Assembly: GCF_030272615.1 (NCBI RefSeq)
Contig: NC_081412.1
Span: 100,191,796 to 100,255,795 of the forward strand
Reading direction: 5' to 3'
Origin: Cryptomeria japonica
Taxonomy: Eukaryota > Streptophyta > Pinopsida > Cupressales > Cupressaceae
DNA: 64,000 bases
Below are positions 11,101 through 20,724 of this stretch, one piece after another (position 1 is the first letter of the stretch; each line of letters begins with the position of its first letter). The notes under the pieces are model-generated. The model was not told the DNA's origin. It did no database searches and saw nothing but the letters and a program-made list of their open reading frames with translations. The translations under genes and the position numbers were made by a program.

Positions 11101-13051
11101 CTTCACTACAAGTTGAAGCAATGAATCTTGTGGGTTCATTAGTGCAGGGAAAAACATATCTCAGTTTGGTTTTCAAATGTTAAAGTAGATTGGTTTTTCT
11201 CAACAATATTGAGAGAAAGAAGGGGCAAGTAGAGAATACTTAGCAATGTTATCGGATTTCCACAAAACACGAGGTTGCAATTTTTGTTTTTAGATTTGAT
11301 TGATTAAGATATTTTTTAATCAATATTTCAGATCATACTCTGTGATCCATCGTCAAAATTTTTACAGATACAAAAAGATAAAAAAATAGAGGTACTGGCC
11401 AAAACAGTTGAGTCAAACACTTTTGTAGGAGAGGATGGACATGCTAATCGACTATTAGCTAAAAATGTATAAAAAAACTAAATTAAGCTCTTACACTCGC
11501 AATAACTGATAAAAGATCATAGAATAATAAAACTTGTTTCATACCAATTCAAAGTTCCAATCAAAAGCTTTCAAAATTCTAGTCAAAAGCTTTGTCTCTG
11601 TGACTGTTATTGTTATAAATTCAAACACTTTATCTTATCAAAATGAATTATTTAAAATAATGCAGTTTTTAAAAAAACTAAACATTTTAAGACGTGAAAT
11701 AGAATATTGCTTTGACTATGAATTTTTTTTAAATCACAGCCCTCACAATGGATGATATACATTGGGGGCTCAAAAGGGTTGTAGGGTAATTTGGTAAACG
11801 GAAAACAATCAGGTTAAAAATAAAGACAAGTACACAGAAACTTGAGAAGATGAAAGGGGAACTTACGGCAAGCTCTACGCAAGCAGAGGCAAAGCTCATC
11901 TTGTATCTGTCAATGTATGAGTCAGAAATCAGTCCTCCCAGCAGCGCCATCAGAAACGTAGTGCCAACAAAACTGGTAAGCGTGGTGGCTGATTTCGCGA
12001 TTTCCAAATGCATAATTTCATTGAAATATGTCACAAGGTTCACAATCATAGCAAAGAAAGCCACGCTGTCAAAAAACTGCGTTACTGCAGAGAAGCACAA
12101 CCGAATACAAAATTATTGGAGAATCATCTCACAAAATGAGAAAGCCTAACTCCTATTTCAAAGATCTGTTAAAATAACATTGAAATTGACGACATACCAT
12201 AAATAAAGATCGCGGCAATTCCACCTTGGTGAGCCTTTTGCGAAGGTCTTCCTTTCCAGTCAACAAATCCTTCCAGCTCATTAATCTCGGATTTCTTGTA
12301 GTCTCCCTGCAAATTATCAGTATTAAATCTCTCTTCTAATAGTATAATCAGAAACAAAACCTTAAATATTCAATTGAAAATGAGTTAAACATGAATATTT
12401 GTGGATCTGTGAGCTTAAATCTCACTTCTAATAGTATAATCAAAAACGAAACCATAAATATATTCAATTGAAAATGAGTTAAACATGAATATTTGTGGAT
12501 CTGTAAGCTTAAATGTCACTTCTAACAGTATAATGAGAAACGAAACCATAAATATATTCAATTGAAAATGAGTTAAACATGAATATCTGTGGATCTCTGA
12601 GCTTAAATCTCACTTCTAACAGTATAATCAGAAACGAAACCATAAATATATTCAAATGAAAATGAGTTAAACATGAATATTTGTGGATCTGTGAGCTTAA
12701 ATCTCACTTCTTAACAGTATAATCAGAGACAAAACCATAAATATATTCAATTGAAAATGAGTTAAACATGAATATTTGTTGATCTGTGAGCTTAAATCTC
12801 ACTTCTAACAGTATAATCAGAGACAAAACCATAAATATATTCAATTGAAAATGAGTTAAACATGAATATTTGTGGATCTTTGAGCATTTTTCTAATATAT
12901 TAAATACAATTTATTACTAGAAAAGCAAGCAAAAGAAAAGAAATGAAAGATCATGAAATATAATCTGAAAATTGATGGAGAAAAATTCACATAATCTATT
13001 CCAAAAGTATTTCATAGCTTAAATGCAAAGCTATTTGCAAAATTTTACCAT
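5195..13051 (-). CDS. NRT1/PTR family transporter, NPF4-like, six exons
   Basis: Exons on the minus strand are 13051-13049, 12306-12198, 12084-11867, 7104-6664, 6551-6427 and 6059-5195. All five introns are GT-AG, and the sum is 1761 nt, an open frame of 586 residues. The first exon holds only the ATG, directly followed by GTAAAA. Exon 3 is 218 nt, the size I recall for the matching exon of Arabidopsis NPF genes. Family marks are FVDWKGRP near the start, FVGTTFLMALLGG (TM2), GADQF at about 171-175, WRLCSVTQVEE, FARKFTGHETGI, and LNRNHLDLFYWLLA before the C-terminus. These fit a plasma-membrane, 12-TM, proton-coupled NPF carrier, closest in wording to subfamily 4 (NPF4.3/4.4 and the abscisic-acid/nitrate carriers NPF4.x). 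The usual TM1 ExxE[K/R] proton motif is not present; the position reads FFDSVAFF. The substrate cannot be told from sequence. Confidence 0.88.
7554..7830. repeat. Diverged duplicate segment in NPF intron 3, copy 1
   Basis: Shares an ordered set of motifs with 10165-10715 in the same intron: AAGTGGTTGGATTA, a block like CATAAACACTTTCTATTTTA, CACTAATAAACATAAAT, and ATGCATAATCTTGATTTCA followed by a CTCTT-containing segment. Both copies are in the same orientation. It looks like an old repeat family or segmental duplication inside the intron; no coding frame is visible. Confidence 0.6.
8278..8986. repeat. Long inverted repeat (fold-back) in NPF intron 3
   Basis: Two arms of about 330 bases (8278-8609 and 8650-8986) are near-perfect reverse complements around a spacer of roughly 40 bases. 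The left arm runs from ATTAAATAAATTTTTAAAAC to TGTCAACCTT, and the right arm mirrors it. The only coding potential is shadow frames. It has the shape of a fold-back or MITE-derived hairpin; I could not fix a target-site duplication in the AT-rich flanks. In the pre-mRNA it would form a long double-stranded stem. Confidence 0.85.
8987..11866. other. AT-rich remainder of NPF intron 3
   Basis: The 5' part of the long intron. It contains the second copy of the diverged repeat (about 10165-10715), an A-run at 11060-11078, and at 11285-11345 a short segment (GATTTGATTGATTAAG to CTCTGTGATCCATC) resembling 6145-6235 in intron 5 of the same gene. Frames here are short and without recognisable domains. 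I see no second gene. Confidence 0.6.
12326..12895 (-). repeat. 94-bp tandem repeat in NPF intron 1
   Basis: About six head-to-tail copies of a 94-base unit, with anchor GAAAATGAGTTAAACATGAA at 12376, 12470, 12564, 12658, 12753 and 12847. Copies differ by a few substitutions. The array fills most of the 742-base first intron and its first, most diverged copy ends about 20 bases from the acceptor of exon 2. No open frame or protein similarity is seen. Confidence 0.9.
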
Positions 13052-13127
13052 TAAGCTTGAAGAACGAGTATCAATGCAGTTCGCCTCTTTTGTGGAATTC
13101 TGTTCAATTTCTCGACTGTTTGAGCAC

Positions 13128-13133
13128 TTTATA
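13128..13133 (-). promoter_or_regulatory. TATA box of the NPF gene
   Basis: On the minus strand TATAAA lies 77 bases upstream of the ATG exon, in the context CTATAAAGTG. This leaves room for a start site near 13100 and a 5' leader of about 50 bases ending in the ATG at 13051. The spacing supports the choice of the isolated ATG exon as the start. Confidence 0.6.
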
Positions 13134-14038
13134 GAGAAAATTAGGCTATATTTTATTTGAAAGCAGGCCTAGTCATTGGCGTTAATGGCATCCATATTTA
13201 CACTAAAAAACAATCCATTTTTTGTACAATCCATACTTAAATCTTTTACGAAGAAGATACGTTTAGTATTGCGATGCCTACAGTGTAAACAAAACAATAA
13301 TCCAAATGGCTCCATAAACTAGGCCTAAAAATTTATTAAATAATGAAATCCGCATAACCATTTTCTGTCAGAGCTGGACGGTTTCAGCTTCGAAACTTGG
13401 GAGGGCTGTTCTTTGTGAGATTTTTGTCCGAGTTTGGTGTACCGTCAAAGCATCTTTTAACAGAATCTTCTGTCCTCCATGTTTGTCCATCAAAGCAACA
13501 GCATATTCTTTGTTTATTTATTTTATATATTTATTTATTTAATTGTATATATTAAATAAACAGGGAAACGAGATAAAATAATGGAAAGGAAAACAAATGA
13601 TAAAAGAATATGAACTATAAAATTAATTGACAGGAACTTCTATGATTTATAGGCTGTAAATGTGTGCGGTTTTTTTATATAAATATTGAAAATCATGTTT
13701 TTAACACATTAGCTTTAGTAATGTAATTGTATATTTAGTATTAATTATATTAATGATTAGTTCAGGTATCTTACAGACATGTATTTATAAGAGAAAACAA
13801 ACACTCATTAAGTTAGTATATTTATTTAAAGTTTTTTTATCATTGTATATAAAATATTTTGTCTTATTTTATTTAGGTAAAAGGATTTTGAAATGGTTTT
13901 AATTTTTTAATAAAGTCATTAGTACACAACAACTAGTTATCATTTGAGTTATGACAAAGTTGTCATGAGCAAATCATATAAAAAGGACTAAACAATTCTA
14001 TAACTAGACTTGGCAAGTAGTATAACCTTAACTTGGGT
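13134..14038. other. Upstream region of the NPF gene
   Basis: About 900 bases between the TATA box and the nearest transposon LTR. It is the likely promoter of the transporter gene. It is AT-rich with a (TTTA)n-like stretch at 13505-13550. I could not assign specific factor-binding sites and found no coding frame. Confidence 0.45.
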
Positions 14039-14651
14039 TGTTGAAAACATGATAAAACTTTGCAATGAAATTATGTTGATAATTTTATGCATGCAAATAA
14101 ATAGATAGCATTAAATCATAGATGGAAATGGATAACAAAATAAATGCAAACCATAATTCAAGAATTACATGGAGAAAACCCTTTTGGGAAAAAACTCCAC
14201 ACCCATAGAGATCCAAGACTTGTATTGATCCTTCAAATGAGCTACATCAATACAACTTCTCTCTTTGAATTTCTCAACACTTCATTGCTTCAACAACCTA
14301 TGAATAACATACGCTTCCTTCAGCTCAAGCACTTAATGCATAGGCATGAGAGAAACCATAGATCACAAATGGTTTTTAAAAACATTTAGGCACAAATAAA
14401 AAAATTATAGAAAACTTCTTCATTCAACTTGTGATTTTTATTTGCCTTTTGAAAGATCTTCTTTATCTTATCCAAACTTTCATTTAACTTTCCCTTTTTC
14501 ACGCTTTTACTATTTTGAATATTAGAAAACATCTTATAAGTTGTCATAATTGCATTTAGCAACGTTCATGACAACTAAAAGATAATTATAATTTACCAAT
14601 TAATAATTAAATTAAAAATAATAACAACAAGGTTGAGACATTTTCTCAGCA
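14039..14651 (-). mobile_element. 3' LTR of decayed Copia element F (approximate)
   Basis: Read on the minus strand, a purine-rich tract (AAGTGGGAGAA) at about 14652-14663 follows the RNase H fragment and is succeeded by TGCTGAGAAAATG, which would be the LTR start. The plus-strand edge TGTTGAAAACATG at 14039 is my best estimate of the LTR end. Inside is the ATGGAGAAAACCC-like motif seen in the other Copia LTRs of this window. The outer border is uncertain because no duplication could be matched. Confidence 0.5.
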
Positions 14652-14942
14652 TTCTCCCACTTGTTGAACACCTTGCAAAAAATCATAAAGGGAAAGTGAA
14701 TAAATCAAGCTTCAAAACAAGTGAGGCCCATGGCCTATCTGCGCCAAATAATTTATCTGTGCTTATTGGTTTAGTAAGTAAATCTATAACATTCTCTAAA
14801 GTGTCTACTTTCTGTAACATAACTCTACCACCCTCAACCATTTATTGAAGAAACTGATATGGAACATCTATATGCTTCGTGCGAGCATGATACTTTGGGT
14901 TTTTAGCCAAACAAATGACACTTTAACGATCACACCTGATTT
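14652..14942 (-). pseudogene. Copia F RNase H C-terminal fragment
   Basis: The minus strand reads SVICLAKNPKYHARTKHID, then a segment ending LLTKPISTDKLF, the usual end of Copia RNase H (canonical ADxLTKxL). Stops replace a residue before SVIC and in the VPYQFLQ-MVEGG region. The fragment is cut at 14942 by the LTR of Gypsy A. Joined to 29512 with one copy of the 5-base duplication, the reading frame runs straight on, showing that both pieces are one gene split by insertion. Confidence 0.75.
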
Positions 14943-15698
14943 TGTAGACACCCAAAATTGTCATGTCTAATTCTTCTATTAATTAAATAAATCTTTATTT
15001 ATTTAATTAATTCATTTATCTTCTTCTAGCCTTATTTCTCATTTAAATAAATACATTTATTTATTTAAATTACCCTTTTCCTAAATTAAATAAATATCTT
15101 ATTTATTTAATTATCCCACTTTTTCTATAAATTAAATAAATATTTATTTATTTAATTAATTCATTAACCTTTTCTACCCATGACACATGTCATTCATCTC
15201 TTAATTCATACACTACCTACCCCTTTCATTATTTTATTATTTCTTTTACCTACCCTCTAATCATAGCCGACCTCCTTTTACACCTCTCAATCTTATCCCT
15301 CCATTTCATATAGTGTCTTCTATATAAGGAGATGTTTCCTTCATTATCAAACCCTCACTATGCATTCGGCCCCCCTGTTGACTACTGGACTACACTACGC
15401 TTTTGAACATAGGCGATCCTACTTGCAACCACATTTCGTTCTTTGTTGAGCTCTTGTGCACACATAAAATCTGAGACCAAATATATCAAGCAAGATCAAT
15501 GGAGATAGGAAGAATGGAGATTCAAACCCTATTGGACATGTGATGGTATAATCTTTGTGATTTCATTTGATTTGCATTGTCTTAGGTAATCTTCATATGT
15601 TATGGTGGATCTTTGTTGTTGTTAGGCTAGGGTTTTGTGGTTGAATCTATTTAGTCTTTCAATATTATTATTGTTGTTATCCATTTTCACCATAAACA
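14943..15698 (+). repeat. 5' LTR of Gypsy A
   Basis: Begins TGTAGACACCC and ends CATAAACA directly before the primer-binding site. It contains several AATTAAATAAAT/ATTTATTTAATT palindromes and a TATATAAGG promoter box at 15321-15329. It matches 28717-29511 except for about 15 substitutions and a 39-base block present only in the 3' copy. Confidence 0.9.
15321..15329 (+). promoter_or_regulatory. TATA box in Gypsy A 5' LTR
   Basis: TATATAAGG in a context shared with the 3' LTR (29134-29142). Its place in the second half of the LTR fits the U3/R border of a plant Gypsy element and would drive the genomic RNA of A. Confidence 0.55.
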
Positions 15699-15719
15699 TT
15701 TTGGCACGCCCCGTGGGAC
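15699..15719 (+). other. Primer-binding site of Gypsy A
   Basis: TTGGCACGCCCCGTGGGAC follows the LTR end at once. This wording is typical of plant Gypsy elements and differs from the initiator-tRNA site TGGTATCAGAGC used by all Copia-type elements of this window. I cannot name the tRNA with certainty. Confidence 0.65.
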
Positions 15720-15844
15720 ATGTATTTTTGTTAGATCTGTGTTTTTTGCATATTTTTCTAACCCTATATTGTTGTTTTGTAAAACAATTTGGAGAATAAT
15801 CTTGTGCAGCTAGGGTTTTGGACACAAAATCAAGATCTTGGAGA

Positions 15845-16715
15845 GATTTGATCATATCTCACAAACGGATAGGAAATTTTGCACCAAATTTGTTTTACAG
15901 GTTAAAGAAAGTATCAAGAGCTCTCAATCCAAAATTCAGAATTTTTGGAGCATATTTTCATTTTCTATGAATTTTTTATGATTTTTCATAAAAAAATAAT
16001 TTTGAGAGCAAATGAGAGAATTTTTTGGATTTTCTTACATTTTTGGAAATTTATCATAATTATACACAGGATTTGTTCTTATTGATTTTAATTTTGATGC
16101 AAAATATTTCCCTAAAAATCAGATCTTTAAAAATTAGGGTTTTTCCTTATTTTGATCAGATCTCACAGACAACTTCAAATTTTGGCATCAAATTTTTTAT
16201 GCTAGTCAGGAAAAGTATCAAAAGGATTCGGTAAAAATTTCAGAGTTTTTGGATCACTTGTTCAATTTAAATGAATTTTTTATGAGTTTTCATAAAAAAT
16301 TAATTTTGAGAGCAAATTAGCGAATTTTTCAGATTTTCTTACATTTTTGAAAATATCTCAGAATTATACACAAGATCTATTGTTTTTGATTTTAAATTTT
16401 ATGCAAAATAATTCCTCAAAAATCAGATCTTTGAAAATTAGGGTTTTGCATTATTTTACTCATATCTCACAAACTGCTTGGATTTGTTGCAGAAATATTT
16501 TTATGCAAGTTTGGAAGACCATCAGGACTCTCTAGTAAAAATTTTAGATTTTTTGGATCGATTTTGCATTTTATATGAATTTTTTATGATTTTTCATAAA
16601 AAAAATTTTTTGGAGCAAATTAGCAAATTTTTTGAATTTTCTTACATTTTTGGAAATCTCTTAAAATTTTATAGGTGTTCTTTTTTTATGATGAATCAGA
16701 TCTTTGAATTGGTCA
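15845..16715 (+). repeat. ~305-bp tandem repeat in Gypsy A leader
   Basis: Nearly three copies of a unit of about 305 bases, anchored by ATCTCACA at about 15854, 16160 and 16465, each with a TTTTTATGATTTTTCATAAA hairpin-like segment and AAAATCAGATCTTT near its end. It lies between the primer-binding site and Gag. Tandem repeats in the leader are common in large Tat-type Gypsy elements. Short frames inside are not genes. Confidence 0.75.
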
Positions 16716-18321
16716 ACAAAATGCATTGTTGAAGGCCCCTATTTCACAAAGTCTTTTGTATCTAAAATTTACCTAACTTGTGTGCTTGCAGGAAGGGGTG
16801 ATTATTTCAAACAATCCAAACTACTAATAAATCTTTGTTACAGGGCCTTGGCAAGGGTTTTTGTATTTTTATTGTATGCCTTGTTTTCATAGACTAGCAA
16901 ACACTTCAATTGGTGCACTAAAATTGAATCATTGTTTTTTGTGTCTTGAGCAATAGGCTCTTTTTGTTTAATCTTTAGAGGGCCTGTCTTCCCGTGTGAT
17001 CATTAGGACTACTAGTGAGAAGAGAATGACCCAAATGGTAGCGAGGAAAACCCACCTCTTTCGAACCACTATAAACAACTGTATTCATGGTGAAAACTAT
17101 GGATAACGTGTGCTGATTAGTTCATATTGACACTATGTCTCCCCATAAACCCGTTTGATCAAATTTATTTGATCAGTTGTAGGGCGTAACCCCTACCAGT
17201 TGGGAGCCTTCTGTATTTACAGAGCTGAAAGTGTCGCATGTATGGCCACACAAGCGGATGCCCTTACTAGCACCTTTTTGTTTTAGAAGCCCAAATCCTT
17301 CTAGTTGTTGGGGCAGGAGGTCGGACCTCTGGTAGGGGCCCACACACATACGGTTCTTAGTAGAGATACAAAGTTCGCCACGGGGAGTTTTTGTGGGGAT
17401 TGATGCTTGGCTAACCCGAGAAGTGAGTGCCGAGGGTGGAGCCAGTGAGGTCAAGCATCTAAGTATCTGCTCTGAATAGCGTAGCCTCGGGGGTAAAACC
17501 TCATGTGGGATCAACAACTATTGTCTTGGCCAGCCATAAGAATTGTGCTTGACTTATTTTAAACATTCAAACATTCAAGACCAAACAACAAAACATTGTG
17601 TCTTTTGTATCTTCAAGTGTATGCAAAACAATTTTACATCAAACAACACACTTTTCTTGGAGTCATTGTCAGTCTAAACACTTGCAAACATTGAGTCCTC
17701 ATCAACATTGTGTCCTCTTGTCACCAAAAACAGTCAAACATTCAGATTTGGTCACAACCAACAACTTCACAAATTGGAAAAATTTTACAGTCCAGCAAAC
17801 AAGAGCAATTAGTTTCGGAATTCTTGAGCTTCCTAGGTTGTTTCTCCAGGTTTTCATCTAGCATTCAACTTGTCTTTGGGTCTCACAAAATCCATCATTG
17901 CTTTACACCTTACATTACATTCACATTTGTCTAAACTTGGGTCAAAAGGTCACTTGCTTGTTCTCACTATACTTTGTCAACACACTACATACAACAACAT
18001 TTTGCTAAGTGGTCCCTCATCAAGGTCTATCACCTTTGGGTCTCATTTGGTCTTACTTAGAGTCAAGGTCAACTTACCTCATCAAGAGAAACTATCCTCT
18101 CTTTGGAAGTCACACCTACTCTACTACATACATACTTGGTCTTACACTTTGGACATTGCAAGTACACCTCAGATTCATTTACATTCCATCCAACTCTTGG
18201 TCTTCCATACTTTTTCCATTTTCATCTAGTCTCACACATCTCGGTCAATACCTAGTTCATGGTTGAAACCTGTCTTCAAAAATCTAGGAGAGAAACTAAA
18301 GAGGCTCAAGAGTCCGCAAAC
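16716..18321 (+). other. Untranslated leader of Gypsy A
   Basis: About 1.6 kb between the leader repeats and the first Gag methionine. It includes a GC-richer part at 17150-17520 and a CA-rich, C-biased part at 17580-18250. Frames here lack any retroviral domain and I treat the stretch as leader. It may contain packaging signals, which I cannot identify from sequence alone. Confidence 0.5.
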
Positions 18322-19544
18322 ATGAGTTCTTATGAGTATGACAATGATATTTTTTCAATTCTGATCATACTACATTACCTGACATGGATGCCTATAGAAA
18401 CATTCCAAATGTTGAGAACATGGACACTACAAACAACAATGATACACACAATGATGATATGGACAACTTTTCAGTACATTCAGCGGATGTGGAAGAATCC
18501 ATTATGGATCCCTGTTTCAATCGATTGGTTGAGGAAATAATGAGGAGAGATAGACAATACTTCTTACAAATGATGGCACAAAGTGGAGCCAAGATACCTC
18601 ATGATTTTGACATGTCTCAAATAATGGAAAATCGACCTTTGCAACAACCTCACTCCAACATAGATCAAAGGAGGCCTAATAGTGGAGGCAATAGAGGACT
18701 ACATATGGTGCCTGAATCACCATCATCTTTGTTTCAAAAACTAGAGGTCCCACATACACATGGTCAAGCATATGATACTCACCTTCGCAGACCATTATGG
18801 AAATCTTATGCAGAAAAATATGCTCAATCACATACCAATGCTAAGGATCAACCACCAAGGCAATTGGATATTCAAAGGCATGCTCAAAATTTGGACACAA
18901 GGAAACCCCGCGTCAAATTTGGGGGCAACACATTAGAACAAACTCATGACATTCCTATAGAGTATGGTATACATGGACAAAGCAGATATTATATTCCTCA
19001 TCATGACTCTATACCAAGTGGTCCATATATGCAACATCACTATAGACCTCCTCCATATGAACATTTGTATGATCAATATCATCCATATATGCAACATGCT
19101 TCTCCTCCAATTGGTGCCTCAAGCATGGGGTATGGTCCAAGAAGTCCATCTCCACCTAAGAACAATTTGGAGCAACAAATCAAGGACTTACAAAAGAAAA
19201 TGGAGGACATAAATACACCAAAGCCAACATACACAATGAGAGACATATGTCCTTATCCATTTGACAAGAGCATTCCAATGCCTTCTTTTCCTACACACTT
19301 TGTGACACCTAAGTTTGATAAGTATAGAGGAAAAGGGAATCCTAAGGCACACATAAGACAGTTTTTCACAGCTTGCATTGAGGTAGCAGCAGAAGAGACA
19401 TATTTGATGAGATTATTCCCACAGAGCCTAGGCGATCAAGCTATGGAATGGTTCTCCCAAATGCCACCTGGAATTAAGTCATGGGGTGACTTAGTAGAGG
19501 CATTTATTCAACATTTCTCCTACAACATAGAGACAAACATATAA
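18322..19544 (+). pseudogene. Gypsy A Gag (capsid part)
   Basis: The likely start is ATG at 18322 (MSSYEYDNDIFS); a one-base frameshift near 18358 moves the frame to the long stretch from 18384. The N-terminal third is Asn/Asp/Gln/His-rich, with a PYMQH motif repeated twice (about 19026 and 19084), typical of disordered Gag leaders. A coiled-coil-like segment (EQQIKDLQKKMEDI) follows. The Retrotrans_gag domain is clear: KFDKYRGKGNPKAHIRQF, then LFPQSLGDQAMEWF and SWGDLVEAFIQHF. The frame ends at a TAA at 19542-19544 where family members continue with VTTLCNTKQKDGE-like sequence, here also visible with further stops. It forms the virus-like particle shell. Not translatable as one protein now. 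Confidence 0.82.
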
Positions 19545-19555
19545 GTCACTACTTT

Positions 19556-20697
19556 GTGCAACACCAAGCAAAAAGATGGAGGAATCTAGCTAGCAGATGC
19601 TCTTGTGAAATTCCACAAAAACAAATGATAGAGATGTTCACCCAAAATGTTAACAAAGACATTGGCTATGATCTAAGGAAAGCTTGTTTGTCCACCTTCA
19701 AGGACGTCATTGAAAAAGGCTTAGCGACAGAAAAGGTCCTAATTGAACAAGGAGTCATTAAGATATTCAAGGAAAACAAAGATGACTTTAAAGGAAAAGA
19801 TAAGCCAAGATTTTGGAACAAAAGCAAGAACACAGTCAATGATGGTGTTGTGGATGCCAATACAATGCGACCCAAAATCATTTTTTCGGGATCAATCTCT
19901 ACAAACAATCAAGTGAATACTCAAACAACTTCCAGTTCATGAAGGAAGTACACCCCATTGGGAGAACCACTTGAGTCAGTTTTCAAGAAGCTAGTGGCAA
20001 ACAAAGTAATCACAATTCTAGATTTTCCTCCATATGAGCCAAAGGTTAAACCAAATTGGTGGAATGATGATGAATATTGTGAATTTCATAAGAGCAAGGG
20101 TCATAAGATAGGAAATTGCCATCGACTGAAGAACATCATACAAGATCTCATTGATAGGGGTGACATTGAGATTGAAGGGCACTCATCCAATCAAGAACAT
20201 GAGATGTTTAAGGAACCATTCCCAAAACATGACAAAGGAAAAGCTAAAGTCACAGATGATCAAACCAACTATACTAGAGCATCCTACAACTATGATTCAA
20301 CTATCAATCACATCTCGATGGACAATTACGTCTCTACCATTATCATCAAGGACAAAAACCCTGAGAATTCTACCTAGAGACCCAAGATCGTTCTGAAAGG
20401 AATTGGATCTTCTTCCGAACCTACCTCTGAATGTCATGTTACAACCCGTCGAGGTAAAATCACTTTGCAAGGTGCTCTAGCCAAGAACACCACTTCCTCA
20501 TCAACCAAACCTGAGTATGACCTTGTAGAACAATTAGGGAAGACACCCATGATCATCTCCATTCTTGAGCTCCTACGCATATCCCCCGCACATAAATCCA
20601 TTCTTGACAAAATCTTGAGAGAAACTGTCCTTCCTACTGATCTGAATGTGGACCAGTTTCAAGCCATGGTGGGATACCTTTCCATTCCACACTCCCT
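19556..20697 (+). pseudogene. Gypsy A Gag C-terminus and spacer to protease
   Basis: One continuous frame with only two stops (TGA at 19940-19942, TAG at 20375-20377). It contains the Gag tail and the cysteine-histidine motif YCEFHKSKGHKIGNC followed by LKNIIQDLIDRG, the nucleocapsid-like signature of this Gypsy group. The frame is cut at 20697 by a Copia insertion and resumes at 23886 in phase when one copy of tccct is counted. An array of Ser/Thr-rich residues and a segment LNVDQFQAMVGYLSIPHS lead to the protease. Confidence 0.75.
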
Positions 20698-20724
20698 TGT
20701 TAGGGTTTCAAGCAGATCCGAAGC

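Noticed and set aside
12376-12895. Repeats resembling a CRISPR-like array
   Set aside because: Units are contiguous 94-base copies without distinct spacers, in a plant intron.
17173-17861. Frames of 70-114 codons in the Gypsy leader
   Set aside because: No retroviral domain, inconsistent frames, and position before Gag; best read as leader.
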